Both the position numbers and the translations under genes were made by a program. The notes under the pieces were generated by a model. It did no database searches and had not been told where the DNA came from. It saw nothing but the letters and a program-made list of their open reading frames with translations. A stretch of 64,000 bases of DNA from 2-12-FULL-60-19 sp041483675. Its GTDB lineage: Bacteria > Desulfobacterota > Binatia > UBA9968. The DNA is taken from positions 1-64,000 of the forward strand of contig JBGPGE010000004.1 in NCBI GenBank assembly GCA_041483675.1, given 5' to 3'. Below are positions 42,035-50,588 of this stretch, one piece after another (the stretch's first letter is position 1; each line of letters begins with the position of its first letter).

Positions 42035-44029
42035 ATGAAATTCCCCTTTAAAGAAACGCTGCTCGGCAAGCCCAAAGATCCGTTGGACCCGAAGGTATTC
42101 CACCAGATCTCGCTCGTCGCCTTTCTCGCCTGGGTCGGCCTCGGCGCGGACGGCCTCAGCTCGTCGGCCTACGGACCGGAGGAGGCGTATCTTGCTCTGG
42201 GCGGGCACCTCTTTCTGGCCCTGCCGCTGGCGATCCTGACGGCGCTGACCGTCTTCATCATATCGGCGAGCTACAGCCAGATCATCGAGCTTTTTCCCAC
42301 CGGCGGCGGCGGCTATCTCGTCGCCACGAAACTCCTGGGCCCGAAGACCGGCCTGGTCTCCGGCTCCGCGCTCGTCGTGGACTATATGCTCACGATCACG
42401 ATCTCCGTGGCCAGCGGCGCGGACGCGATCTTCAGCTTTCTCCCGCCCGCGATCCATGTATCGAAGTTGGCCGTGGAGGTCGGCCTCGTATTCTTCCTAA
42501 TCTATCTCAACCTGCGCGGCACCAAGGAGTCGGTGCTCTTTCTGCTGCCGATCTTTCTCCTCTTTGTCGCGTTGCATATCGTCGCGATCGCCTTGGGCGT
42601 TCTGCCCAACGCGGACGCGCTGCCCGCGGTCGTCGCTCAGACGCGGCAGGAGGTGGTGGGAGACATTACCGGAATGGGGTTGTGGAGCACGCTGTTTATT
42701 TTGCTCCATGCCTACAGCCTCGGCGGCGGCACCTACACCGGCATCGAGGCCGTCAGCAACGGTCTTCAAGTGCTGCGCGACCCCAAAGTGGAAACCGGAA
42801 AAAAGACCATGCGCTACATGGCGATCTCGCTCGCCTTCACGGCCAGCGGCCTGCTGCTTTGCTACCTCTTGAATCAAGTCGCGCATGCGCCGGGAAAAAC
42901 TCTGAACGCCAGCCTGCTGGAAAAAATCTACGCCGGCTTCCTGCCGGCGGGAAGGAGCATGTTCACGCTCGTGGTCGTGATCACGCTGTTGAGCGAAGCG
43001 GCGCTCCTCCTGGTTGCGGCCCAGGCGGGATTTATCGATGGGCCGCGCGTGCTGTCGAACATGGCGATCGACTCCTGGGCGCCGCACCGCTTCTCCCATC
43101 TGAGCGACCATCTCGTCACGCAGTACGGCGTCTGGTTCATGGGGCTCGCCTCGCTCGGGTTTTTGCTCTACACCGGCGGCGCGGTGAGGCTCCTCGTCGT
43201 CATGTACAGCATCAACGTGTTTCTCACCTTTACGCTGTCGCAACTCGGCATGTGCCGCCATTGGTGGGAGGCGCGGAGAGAGCAGCGGCAATGGCTGTGC
43301 AAGCTGGCGCTCAACGGTCTGGGACTCTGCTTGACCGCCACCATCCTGGCGGTGACGCTGGTCTTCAAATTTGCCGAAGGCGGGTGGGTCACCGCGGTGG
43401 TGACCTCGGCGTTCGTGCTCCTCTGCTACGTCGTCCGCTCCCACTACCAGCGGGTGCAGGGCGCGCTTAAGAGTCTGGACGACACGCTCATGCACATTCC
43501 TTTTCGGCCCGACCTGAACCCGGTCCCCGCGAAGGACGCCAACGCGCCGACGGCCGTCGTCATCGTCCGGGATTTCGACGGCATCGGGATTCACACCCTG
43601 CTCAATATTCCGCGGGTGTTTCCGAATCATTTTAAGAACGTGGTCTTTCTCTCGGTCGGCGTGATCGACTCCAGCCGGTTCAAAGGCGTGGGGGAGATCG
43701 AGAATCTGCGGCGAATCACGGAGGAAAGCCTCCACAGCTTCGTCGAGTTCGCCAACTGCATGGGCTGGTACGCGGAGTCCCGCTCCGCGCTGGGCATCGA
43801 CCTCATCGCGGAGCTGGAGGAGACGTGCAAGAAAATCGCCCGGGAATTTCCCCGCTCGGTGTTCTTTGCCGGGAAGCTGGTCTTCAAGCAGGAGACACTT
43901 TTCACGCGCCTCCTGCATAACCACACCCCTTACACTTTACAGCAGCGGCTCCAGTTCGAAGGGCTGCAGATGATCGTCCTGCCGATCAGGGTTTTTCCAC
44001 CCAGCGCGCCTCCGGCGGAAAGCGTTTAA
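42035..44029 (+). CDS. APC-superfamily permease (KimA-like potassium transporter)
   Basis: A 664-residue protein with twelve or more helices in the APC fold. 'GADGLSSSAYGPEEAYLALG' opens helix 1, as in KimA/YdaO-type K+ importers, and 'GGGGYLVATKLLGPKTGLVSGSALVVDY' follows. A soluble C-terminal domain of about 180 residues (after 480) with 'DGIGIHTLLNIPRVFP' fits KimA. Amino-acid transport is the alternative, since the APC fold is shared. Confidence 0.82.
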   Translation: MKFPFKETLLGKPKDPLDPKVFHQISLVAFLAWVGLGADGLSSSAYGPEEAYLALGGHLFLALPLAILTALTVFIISASYSQIIELFPTGGGGYLVATKLLGPKTGLVSGSALVVDYMLTITISVASGADAIFSFLPPAIHVSKLAVEVGLVFFLIYLNLRGTKESVLFLLPIFLLFVALHIVAIALGVLPNADALPAVVAQTRQEVVGDITGMGLWSTLFILLHAYSLGGGTYTGIEAVSNGLQVLRDPKVETGKKTMRYMAISLAFTASGLLLCYLLNQVAHAPGKTLNASLLEKIYAGFLPAGRSMFTLVVVITLLSEAALLLVAAQAGFIDGPRVLSNMAIDSWAPHRFSHLSDHLVTQYGVWFMGLASLGFLLYTGGAVRLLVVMYSINVFLTFTLSQLGMCRHWWEARREQRQWLCKLALNGLGLCLTATILAVTLVFKFAEGGWVTAVVTSAFVLLCYVVRSHYQRVQGALKSLDDTLMHIPFRPDLNPVPAKDANAPTAVVIVRDFDGIGIHTLLNIPRVFPNHFKNVVFLSVGVIDSSRFKGVGEIENLRRITEESLHSFVEFANCMGWYAESRSALGIDLIAELEETCKKIAREFPRSVFFAGKLVFKQETLFTRLLHNHTPYTLQQRLQFEGLQMIVLPIRVFPPSAPPAESV

Positions 44030-44044
44030 CTTCAGGGAGGGACT

Positions 44045-44776
44045 ATGGAAGCAAGGAAAGAGGAACGTCAGGTATGCTTTCATTGTAAGAAGCCGTTTCC
44101 GCTCGACCTGCTCACCTCCGGCGAAGTCATTCGGGCCGGCGTGGCGGAGCTGATCCGCAAGCGCGATCCAAGCTGGACTCCGCAGGCGATGCTCTGCCCC
44201 GCGTGCCTGAATCTCTTCAGGTCGGAATATGTCGAAGACGTTTTGGAAGAGGAAAAGGGGGACCTTTCCCGCCTGGACCGGGAAGTTCTCGCCAGTCTCA
44301 AGGAGCAGGAGACGCTGACGGAAAACTTGAACCTCGCGTTCGAGAAATATCTGACGTTCGGCGAACGGGTCGCGGACCGCGTCGCGACCTTCGGCGGGAG
44401 CTGGACTTTTATCCTGATCTTTTTCGGTTTCCTGGTCGTGTGGATTGCAGTCAATGCGGCGTTCATCCTGACGCGGCCATTCGATCCGTTTCCGTACATC
44501 CTGCTCAATCTGATTCTCTCGTGCCTGGCGGCGATCCAGGCGCCGATCATCATGATGAGCCAGAATCGTCTCGAGGCCAGAGATCGCCTGCGGTCGGAGA
44601 ACGATTATCAGGTCAACCTGAAGGCGGAGCTGGAGATCCGCCACCTCCATGAAAAGCTCGATGTGCTGCTTAAGCATCAGTGGCAGAAGTTGCTGGAGAT
44701 CCAGGAAATCCAGGTGGATTTAATGAAGGAGGCCGCGTTGAAAGCCGACGCGCGCGAGAGCGGCAAGCTGCTCTAG
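44045..44776 (+). CDS. DUF1003 membrane protein with N-terminal zinc knuckles
   Basis: A 243-residue protein. Two CxxC pairs (CFHCKK and CPACLN) form a small metal site near the N-terminus. The centre is a DUF1003 domain: 'GERVADRVATFGGSWTFI', two membrane helices, and 'APIIMMSQNRLEARDRLRSENDY' at the cytoplasmic end, followed by a coiled coil (EIRHLHEKLDVLL). Its function is not established. It lies 15 bases after the KimA-like gene and was probably co-transcribed with it. Confidence 0.88.
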   Translation: MEARKEERQVCFHCKKPFPLDLLTSGEVIRAGVAELIRKRDPSWTPQAMLCPACLNLFRSEYVEDVLEEEKGDLSRLDREVLASLKEQETLTENLNLAFEKYLTFGERVADRVATFGGSWTFILIFFGFLVVWIAVNAAFILTRPFDPFPYILLNLILSCLAAIQAPIIMMSQNRLEARDRLRSENDYQVNLKAELEIRHLHEKLDVLLKHQWQKLLEIQEIQVDLMKEAALKADARESGKLL

Positions 44777-44788
44777 GCGGATTAAACT

Positions 44789-45097
44789 ATGGAACTATCG
44801 CGATTCGTCGCCCTGTTTCTGCTCGTCACCTTTGTCGGTCACGGCATCGCGTTCATCGCGCTCGGCCTCAAGCGGCGCAAGGGCTACTATCTTTTTCTCA
44901 CCGGGACGTTCGCTTTTCTTACGGCGATCTATCTCATTAAGTTCGAAGGCTGGGATCTGAGCGTGCCGGGCACCGACTTTCCCGCGACCTGGTTTCTGAG
45001 AATCGGCGCGACGCTGTGTACGTTGACCTACCTTAAGACTATCGCGGGAGAAGAAGGGACCTGGCTTTGGAAGCTGCTGCGCCGGAGGCAACGGTGA
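44789..45097 (+). CDS. small membrane protein, function unknown
   Basis: A 102-residue protein with two hydrophobic helices at the N-terminus (about 8-25 and 30-48), a short periplasmic segment and a positively charged end (RRRQR). A third helix around 63-80 is possible. I do not recognise the family. Its 12-base spacing from the DUF1003 gene suggests that both act together at the membrane. Confidence 0.6.
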   Translation: MELSRFVALFLLVTFVGHGIAFIALGLKRRKGYYLFLTGTFAFLTAIYLIKFEGWDLSVPGTDFPATWFLRIGATLCTLTYLKTIAGEEGTWLWKLLRRRQR

Positions 45098-45115
45098 CCC
45101 GGCCTGGCGCGCTCG

Positions 45116-46405
45116 CTAGTCGGGGTCGCCCGCATCGACGGGCGCTGCTCCGCTTTGTTCTTCCCAGCGAAACTTGGGAAGGCTTGGAACCTTCCACGTT
45201 ATCAGCAGCGTGACCGCGGCCACTACCAAGCCTCCCAGCACCGTCGTTCCCCGCGCGCCGATCAGCGGCACGGCGAGTCCGGTTTCAGTCTGGCCGAGAG
45301 GGTGGAGACCCCGATTGCTCAGGTGGAAAACTCCCATGACCCGCCCTCGCATGCTCTGCGGTGTGTGAAGCTGAAGGATGACGTTTCTCGCGGCCGCCCA
45401 GATCGTGTCGGCGGCGCCCATCAGCAGAAGCAGCATTAAGGAGATTATGAAAGAATAGGACAGCCCGAACAGGACGAAGGTTGCGCTGTAGAGCGCGGCC
45501 GACGCGAGTAGGATCTTGCCGTGCGGCCGGCGGCGATCCATCGAGATGATGAAGGCCGAGCCGATCACGGCGCCGAGGCCGCGAGCGGATTGGAGAAAGC
45601 CGAGGCCGCTTGCGCCCACGTGAAGGGTGTCGCGCGCGAAGATCGTCAGGATCGCCTGGTCCAGGCCGAAGACCGATGACACCGCCTCCATCACCATCAG
45701 TCCGAGGATGATCTTTCGTGTCGCCACGTAGGAGACCCCCTCTTTGAGTTCATGCATGAAATTGTCGCCTTGGATGCCGCGGGTCGCGGGGATGCGCATG
45801 AGGGCAAGGGCGAAAACCACGGCCAGAAAACTCAGTGCATTGGCATAGAAGGCCCCGTCCGTGCCGATGGCGCCGATGGCGATGCCGGCGAGAGCCGGCC
45901 CGAGCAGCGCGGTCCCTTTCCATAAGAGAGAGTTGAGCGCGATGGCGTTGGGTAGCACGGCGCGTGGAACCAGCGAAGGGTAGATCGCCTGGCGGGCCGG
46001 GCCGTCGAGCGTTCCGACGACGGCGCTCACAACCGTCAACCCATAGATATGCCAGACCTGAATCTGCTCCGTCTGCGCGAGCACGCCGAGGGTGAAGGCG
46101 AGCAACATGGAGGTGACCTGTGTGATCAGCATCAGGCGCTTGCGATCGTAGCGATCGGCCATCGTGCCGCCGAACAGTCCCAGGCCGATGGCGGGAATGG
46201 CGCGAAACACGCCGTTCAAGCCGAGCTGCAGCGGGGAATTGGTAAGATCGTAGAGCAGCCAGCTGATGGCCGTCATCTGCATCCACGTTCCGACGTTCGA
46301 GATGAACAGGCCGATCCAGAAGAGGCGAAAGTCGCGGTAGTGGAGCGCGGCAAACGGGCCGGAGACTTCTCTCGCCGCGGGGCCGGAAGGTTGCTGATCT
46401 GTCAT
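45116..46405 (-). CDS. MFS transporter, EntS-like exporter (paralogue 1)
   Basis: A 429-residue major facilitator of the MFS_3/EntS type. 'YRDFRLFWIGLFISNVGTWMQMTAISWLLY' opens helices 1-2. 'MADRYDRKRLML' is the loop 2-3 motif. A second MFS gene at 52782-54044 shares these and many other positions, so the two are paralogues. Siderophore or drug export is typical for the family. Multi-hairpin element copy B begins 7 bases upstream of its start. Confidence 0.9.
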   Translation of the reverse strand: MTDQQPSGPAAREVSGPFAALHYRDFRLFWIGLFISNVGTWMQMTAISWLLYDLTNSPLQLGLNGVFRAIPAIGLGLFGGTMADRYDRKRLMLITQVTSMLLAFTLGVLAQTEQIQVWHIYGLTVVSAVVGTLDGPARQAIYPSLVPRAVLPNAIALNSLLWKGTALLGPALAGIAIGAIGTDGAFYANALSFLAVVFALALMRIPATRGIQGDNFMHELKEGVSYVATRKIILGLMVMEAVSSVFGLDQAILTIFARDTLHVGASGLGFLQSARGLGAVIGSAFIISMDRRRPHGKILLASAALYSATFVLFGLSYSFIISLMLLLLMGAADTIWAAARNVILQLHTPQSMRGRVMGVFHLSNRGLHPLGQTETGLAVPLIGARGTTVLGGLVVAAVTLLITWKVPSLPKFRWEEQSGAAPVDAGDPD

Positions 46406-46411
46406 GTGTTG

Positions 46412-46538
46412 TTCAATGTAAACCTCGCCTCTTGAGGCGGCACAAAGCCGATCGGGTTTCTCAAAAGGGGAGAAGCGGCAGCTTTCCCCTTTGGTCGAAC
46501 ACGGGGATTCAAACCCCGTGTTCGATATAAGTTGATTG
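46412..46538 (+). repeat. multi-hairpin element, copy B (four hairpins)
   Basis: A 127-base copy starting TTCAATGTA and ending GTTGATTG. It contains the GCCTCTTGAGGC hairpin, the GCCGATCGGG fold, CAAAAGGGGAG...TTCCCCTTTGG and TCGAACACGGGG...CCCCGTGTTCGA. It lies in inverted orientation to copy C, and degP is between them. No reading frame is needed to explain it. Confidence 0.85.
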
Positions 46539-46605
46539 AGCGGGAAGAATATCCCGGACGGATCGATCTAACAAGCCTTCGGCAAGCGAAGACGATGCGA
46601 GCAGG

Positions 46606-48183
46606 CTACCGTTTCAGCGTGACGAACAGCGAGGCTCCCTCCCGCTTCACGAGGAAGAGCAGCCGGGCGCCTTTCTTGGCTTCCGCAACCGCTTTGCGGT
46701 AATCCGCGACATCGCGCACCGGCTTGCGGTTGATTTCGAGGATCACGTCTCCCTCCTGCAACCCGGCTTCATCCGCGAGGCTGCCGGGCTCCACGGCGGT
46801 GATGACCACGCCCTGCGGGCGGTCGAGGCCGAGGCTTTCCGCCATGTCGGGCGTGACTTTCTGCACGGCCAGCCCCAACTCGCCCTTTTCCTGCGCGGCG
46901 GCGGCGACCTCGGCTTCCTTCAATTCGCCGACAGTCACCGAGACCGTAAGCTCTTTTTTATCTCTGAGCAACTTGACCTGAGCGGTCGTCTCGGGACGCA
47001 ATCGCGCGACCAGAGCCGGCAGCTCGTTCGCCTGTTTTATTTCCGTGTCGCCGAACTGGACGATGACGTCGCCGGTTTTGATCCCGGCGCGCTCCGCCGG
47101 GCCGTTTTTTGTAATGTCGGAGACCAGGCCGCCGCGATGGTGCTCCAACCCGAGCGAGGTCGCCAGATCCGGCGTCACCTCCTGTATCGATACCCCCAGC
47201 CAGCCACGCGTCACTTTCCCTTTGCTTTTTAGCTGCGGCAGGATCTCTTTGGCCAGATTGATCGGCGTGGCGAAGCCGATCCCGATGTTGCCTCCGCTCT
47301 GGCTGAATATCGCCGTGTTGATGGCGATCACCTCGCCGCGCAGGTTGATCAACGGCCCGCCCGAGTTTCCCGGATTGATCGACGCGTCGGTCTGAATGAA
47401 GTCGTCGTAGGGGCCCGCGCCGATGTGCCGCCCCTTGGCGCTGATGATGCCCGCCGTCACAGTGTTGTCCAGGCCGAACGGATTGCCGATCGCCACGACC
47501 CATTCCCCGACTTCGAGCCGGCTCGAATCTCCCAAGGCTGCCGCCGGAAGATCGCCCTTCGCGTCGATCTTGATGACGGCGATGTCGGTTTTCGGGTCCC
47601 GGCCGACGATCTTGGCGTCGAATTCTCTCTGGTCCGACAGCTTGACCACGATCTTCTGCGCGTTGTCGACCACGTGGTTGTTGGTCAGGATCGAGCCGTC
47701 CGGGTCGATGATGAAGCCCGAGCCCAGGCTCTGTTGGGGAGGTTGGCCGCGCGGCGGGCCGCCGAAAAATCTGCGCTGGAGCTCTCCAAAAGGATCGCCG
47801 CGATCGGGGCCCGTCCTTCGCTCCGCCGTTTGAGTGGCGGAGATGTTAACCACCACCGGCTTTAACTTCTTCGCCAGCGTGATGAAGTCGGGCAGCGCGC
47901 GCGCTTCCCCGGCGGCGCCCGCATAGGCGGTCGCAAAATCCGCGGTAGGAGTTGGGGAGCGGTTGAAGCGCGGGGCGATCTCGAAGCCCAGGAGCGAGAG
48001 TATGAGGACAGCGCCAATCAATTTATATCGAACACGGGGATTCAATCCCCGTGTTCGACCAAAGGGGAGAGCTGCCGCCTCTCCCCTTTGGAAACCCCAT
48101 CGGTTTTGTGCCCGCCTCAAGAGGCGGGATGTACATTGAACCAATGCATAGCTCCCAACTTTGTTTCTCATGAGCCTTTTCAT
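46606..48183 (-). CDS. degP: DegP/HtrA serine protease with repeat-derived N-terminus
   Basis: A 525-residue Do-family periplasmic protease/chaperone. Catalytic triad is His170 (TNNHVV), Asp200 (TDIAVIK) and Ser274 (GNSGGPL), followed by two PDZ domains (about 300-390 and 430-520). The translation start at 48183 has a perfect GGAGG 8 nt upstream, and the native start MKRLMRNKVGS is clear. Residues about 15-57 are, however, encoded by the multi-hairpin element copy C, read in frame, before the membrane anchor (about 55-70). A TTG at residue 55 would be the only way to skip it, and there is no ribosome binding site there. The element has therefore probably become a coding insert in the cytoplasmic leader. 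Confidence 0.9.
   Translation of the reverse strand: MKRLMRNKVGSYALVQCTSRLLRRAQNRWGFQRGEAAALPFGRTRGLNPRVRYKLIGAVLILSLLGFEIAPRFNRSPTPTADFATAYAGAAGEARALPDFITLAKKLKPVVVNISATQTAERRTGPDRGDPFGELQRRFFGGPPRGQPPQQSLGSGFIIDPDGSILTNNHVVDNAQKIVVKLSDQREFDAKIVGRDPKTDIAVIKIDAKGDLPAAALGDSSRLEVGEWVVAIGNPFGLDNTVTAGIISAKGRHIGAGPYDDFIQTDASINPGNSGGPLINLRGEVIAINTAIFSQSGGNIGIGFATPINLAKEILPQLKSKGKVTRGWLGVSIQEVTPDLATSLGLEHHRGGLVSDITKNGPAERAGIKTGDVIVQFGDTEIKQANELPALVARLRPETTAQVKLLRDKKELTVSVTVGELKEAEVAAAAQEKGELGLAVQKVTPDMAESLGLDRPQGVVITAVEPGSLADEAGLQEGDVILEINRKPVRDVADYRKAVAEAKKGARLLFLVKREGASLFVTLKR
48015..48140 (-). repeat. multi-hairpin element, copy C, inside degP
   Basis: The 126-base reversed copy contains all four hairpins (CCGCCTCTTGAGGCGG; AAACCGATGGGGTTT; CCAAAGGGGAG...CTCCCCTTTGG; TCGAACACGGGG...CCCCGTGTTCGA). 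It is wholly within the degP frame with no stop codon, although its length is exactly divisible by three (126). In mRNA it could fold strongly near the start of degP. Confidence 0.87.
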
Positions 48184-48213
48184 CGAAATAACCTCCGTGT
48201 CTCAGGCGACAGG

Positions 48214-48237
48214 GCCGCCGGCTCAAAAGCCGGCGGC
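48214..48237. terminator. hairpin terminator over the stop of the 172-aa gene
   Basis: A perfect 10-bp stem GCCGCCGGCT/AGCCGGCGGC with a CAAA loop. The TGA of the upstream gene (48223-48225) lies at the edge of the loop. The motif ends 31 bases before the degP start, so it separates the two transcription units. There is no long U-tract. Confidence 0.55.
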
Positions 48238-48741
48238 GTTCTGAAGCTGTCTTGGTTTGGCGGCGGATCGGTCCCGGTCCCTGCTACGCTCTTCGCTGGA
48301 GCGAGCCAAAGACAGGACCTTGGCCTGGCCGCCGCGTTTCACCGTTTCCTTTTTCCACTTAAGCAACTCGTTGCGGATCAGCCTGGCATCGAGCCCCAGA
48401 ATGTCACAGATATGCTCGAACGAGAACAGCCAGTCCCCGTTCTCCTCGGTGATCCAGCCTTCGCTGTCCTTGAATAGCTCCCGTCGCCTGTGATCTCGGG
48501 CATTCAGCCCATTTCTAAAACAGCCGACCGCGTCCTCGAGAACCGCCAACATGAGTCTTTTCTCCGGATCCTGTGCGGTTCTCCGTTGATGGGAATCCCG
48601 ATCCTGGCTTGGCAGGATGATATCGGGCTGGAAAAGAGGATGCGCCTTTCCCTCGCCGTAGAGCGGATTCGACAGTTCGAAGCGGTCGACGATTTCGGGG
48701 CTTGGCGCCGCCTGGCTGTTCGCTGTTTTTTGATATTGCAT
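48223..48741 (-). CDS. conserved protein of unknown function
   Basis: A 172-residue soluble protein. 'EKRLMLAVLEDAVGCFRNGL' is followed by 'EGWITEENGDWLFSFEHICDILGLDARLIRNELLKWK', a helical pattern with the feel of a winged-helix or regulatory domain. I recall similar unnamed proteins, often in several copies, in environmental deltaproteobacterial and related genomes. The basic C-terminus suggests nucleic-acid contact, but this is inference. It precedes degP on the same strand. Confidence 0.65.
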   Translation of the reverse strand: MQYQKTANSQAAPSPEIVDRFELSNPLYGEGKAHPLFQPDIILPSQDRDSHQRRTAQDPEKRLMLAVLEDAVGCFRNGLNARDHRRRELFKDSEGWITEENGDWLFSFEHICDILGLDARLIRNELLKWKKETVKRGGQAKVLSLARSSEERSRDRDRSAAKPRQLQNAAGF

Positions 48742-48877
48742 TTTCTACCTCCTCGATTGCGTAATATCGACTACCTTGGAAAAGCCGAAGCTCTCCAAAG
48801 CGGCCATTAGGGAAATCCGCGCCGTCAGCGATCAAATATCGCTCCGGCGACGGAGGGTCGCGGCCGGTCGAGGAGGG

Positions 48878-49246
48878 TCAAAGATTCAAAACGGATTGGA
48901 GAATGTTACTCGACAACTTGCTGGTAACGGGAGCGCGCGCGGTCCAGGCAGCCTGCGGGTCGTCCATTTGGGGTTTCGCGGGGCTTCTGGCAGCTCTGGC
49001 GGCGTGCGGGGCGTTTTGCGTCTCGCGATTTTCTTCCAGCAGCACGTCGCTCACGATAACGCGGGCGTGCTGCTCCGTCGCTCTGAACGTCGGAACGTTG
49101 CTGCGCTGAACCCGTTGAAGCTTTTTTCCGTGATGGGCGATCTTCGATATGGCGGGGCCGCACACACTCAGGCCCGCTGGCAGGAGCGCAAGGGCGATAA
49201 GCCCGATGAAGCCCAATGCCGCTAATTTATTCTTTAAGGCTTGCAT
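48878..49246 (-). CDS. possible small exported protein, unknown
   Basis: A 122-residue frame with an N-terminal positively charged start and a hydrophobic stretch (residues 8-28), as in a signal peptide. The rest is rich in Ala, Pro and Arg without a recognisable domain, and the ribosome binding site is poor. It may be a real but fast-evolving gene or a chance frame. It lies next to the array at 49345. Confidence 0.35.
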   Translation of the reverse strand: MQALKNKLAALGFIGLIALALLPAGLSVCGPAISKIAHHGKKLQRVQRSNVPTFRATEQHARVIVSDVLLEENRETQNAPHAARAARSPAKPQMDDPQAAWTARAPVTSKLSSNILQSVLNL

Positions 49247-49344
49247 ACAGCCGCTCGATCACCCTTGAGGCTAACATGCTAAGACGCGATGTCAAGCGCC
49301 AGGCCGATGAAAAAGGCTCATCTGGGTCGTCCTCGGAGAAATGC

Positions 49345-49434
49345 CGTGCTCGTGGCTCGTGCTCGTGAGGAGGGGACGAACACGAAGGCTCGAAGGACTT
49401 GCTTCGAAGTGACACGAGCACGATCACGAAGAGC
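49345..49434. repeat. CTCGTG-type inverted array
   Basis: Left arm CGTGCTCGTGGCTCGTGCTC (49345-) faces CACGAGCACGATCACGAAGA (49413-) across a loop with GCTCGAAGGACTTGCTTCGA. Units are 6-8 nt rather than strictly seven, and the arms are only approximately complementary. It occupies the intergenic region before the HlyD-like gene, where 274 bases have no other content apart from a G/C-rich GCGAGCGTCAGCGACCGC stretch. Confidence 0.5.
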
Positions 49435-49520
49435 GGGCGCCTTGCTCGGGCGTCGCGAGCGTCAGCGACCGCAGGTTGCCAACGCGCACGCGGTTCTCTA
49501 GAGTAGCACCAGGCTCATTC

Positions 49521-50501
49521 ATGTCCGGAAAATCTCTCCTTATTTTGATCGTCTTCGCAGGCGGTCTAGCGGTCGGGGGTTACGCGCTTTGGAATCGCGT
49601 GAACGACCCGGCGGAGATCGCTCTGTCGGGCATCATCGAAGCGGACGACGTTCACGTCGGGTCGAAAGTCGGCGGGCGCGTGCTACGCGTCGTCGCAGAC
49701 GAGGGGCAGAAGGTCAAAGCAGGGGACTTGCTCGTCGTTCTCGAAGCCGACGAGTTCAAAGCGTCCTTAGCCGAAGCGCAAGGCGTCTTGAAAGAGGCCC
49801 AGGCAAAGCTGGCGGAGCTGGTGGCCGGCTATCGCAGGCAGGAGGTCGATCAGGCCAAAGCCGATTGGCTCGCGGCGAAGACGCAGTACGAAAACGCCGA
49901 GCGATTCCGCGTCCGCATGAAGGATCTGGTCGCGCGCGAGATGGTGGCCCATCAGGAGTACGACGACGCCAAGGCCAAGGCCGAGGGCGATGAGCAAAGA
50001 ATGGGGTCCGCAAAAGAAAAGTACGACATGCTTGTCGCCGGCTCGCGCAAAGAAGAGATCGACCAGGCGCGCGCCAGGGTGGAAGCGGCCCAGGCGAAGG
50101 TGGCGCTGCTGAAAACCCAACTCGACGAGACCGTGGTGAAGGCGCCGGTGGATGCGGTCGTCGAGGTGCTCGATTTAGAGCCGGGAGATCTGGTCGGGGC
50201 GGGCAAGCCGCTGGCGACCCTGCTGCGCACGCAGGAGTTGTGGGTGCGCGCTTACCTTCCCGAGGACAAGCTGGGCTACGCGCGGCCGGAGTTGCGCGTG
50301 AAAGTTCGGGTCGATTCCTTTCCGAAAAAAGATTTTTCCGGCGTGGTAAGGCGGGTCCACCGCCAGGCGGAGTTTACTCCGCGCAACGTTCAAACACCCG
50401 AGGAGCGCGTGCTCCAGGTTTTTCAGATCGAGGTGGTGGTCGAGGATCCGGACGGCGTGCTGAGACCGGGGATGAACGCGGACGTCTACATTCCAAAATG
50501 A
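49521..50501 (+). CDS. HlyD/MFP-type membrane fusion protein (YbhG-like)
   Basis: A 326-residue periplasmic adaptor with one N-terminal membrane helix (about 6-22). A biotinyl-lipoyl-like half (GSKVGGRVLRVVADEGQKVKAG) is followed by a long coiled-coil hairpin (about 80-190) and the second half (TVVKAPVDAVVEVLDLEPGD). It would link the inner-membrane ABC pump encoded downstream to an outer-membrane channel such as TolC, which is not in the window. ATG 49521 is preferred to 49476. Operon with ATPase and permease. Confidence 0.9.
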   Translation: MSGKSLLILIVFAGGLAVGGYALWNRVNDPAEIALSGIIEADDVHVGSKVGGRVLRVVADEGQKVKAGDLLVVLEADEFKASLAEAQGVLKEAQAKLAELVAGYRRQEVDQAKADWLAAKTQYENAERFRVRMKDLVAREMVAHQEYDDAKAKAEGDEQRMGSAKEKYDMLVAGSRKEEIDQARARVEAAQAKVALLKTQLDETVVKAPVDAVVEVLDLEPGDLVGAGKPLATLLRTQELWVRAYLPEDKLGYARPELRVKVRVDSFPKKDFSGVVRRVHRQAEFTPRNVQTPEERVLQVFQIEVVVEDPDGVLRPGMNADVYIPK

Positions 50502-50502
50502 A

Positions 50503-50587
50503 GGACTGAGCAACGAGTGCTGAGGACTGAGAGCACTGGATTTTCGTCCCCTGGCTCAGCCCTCGTTACTCAGCACTCAGCACTATG
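50503..50587. repeat. heptad-phased inverted array (GTGCTGA family)
   Basis: GGACTGA, GCAACGA, GTGCTGA and GGACTGA (50503-50530) face GGCTCAG, CCCTCGT, TACTCAG, CACTCAG and CACTATG (50553-50587), all in exact 7-nt phase. GAGCAACGAGTGCTGAG can pair with CTCAGCCCTCGTTACTC with two mismatches. The array starts just after the HlyD stop and ends at the ATPase start codon region. A close relative is at 57961-58038. Confidence 0.9.
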
Positions 50588-50588
50588 G

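Noticed and set aside
42497..43924. Open frame of 475 codons on the minus strand
   Set aside because: Antisense to the KimA-like permease, with charged low-complexity translation and no domain.
46495..46530. tRNA-like T-arm (GGGGATTCAAACCCC)
   Set aside because: It is hairpin 4 of the repeat element; no acceptor, D or anticodon arms surround it, and copy C alters the loop.
48776..49225. 149-codon plus-strand frame
   Set aside because: Gly/Arg/Ser-rich translation with no domain, antisense to a weak exported-protein candidate.
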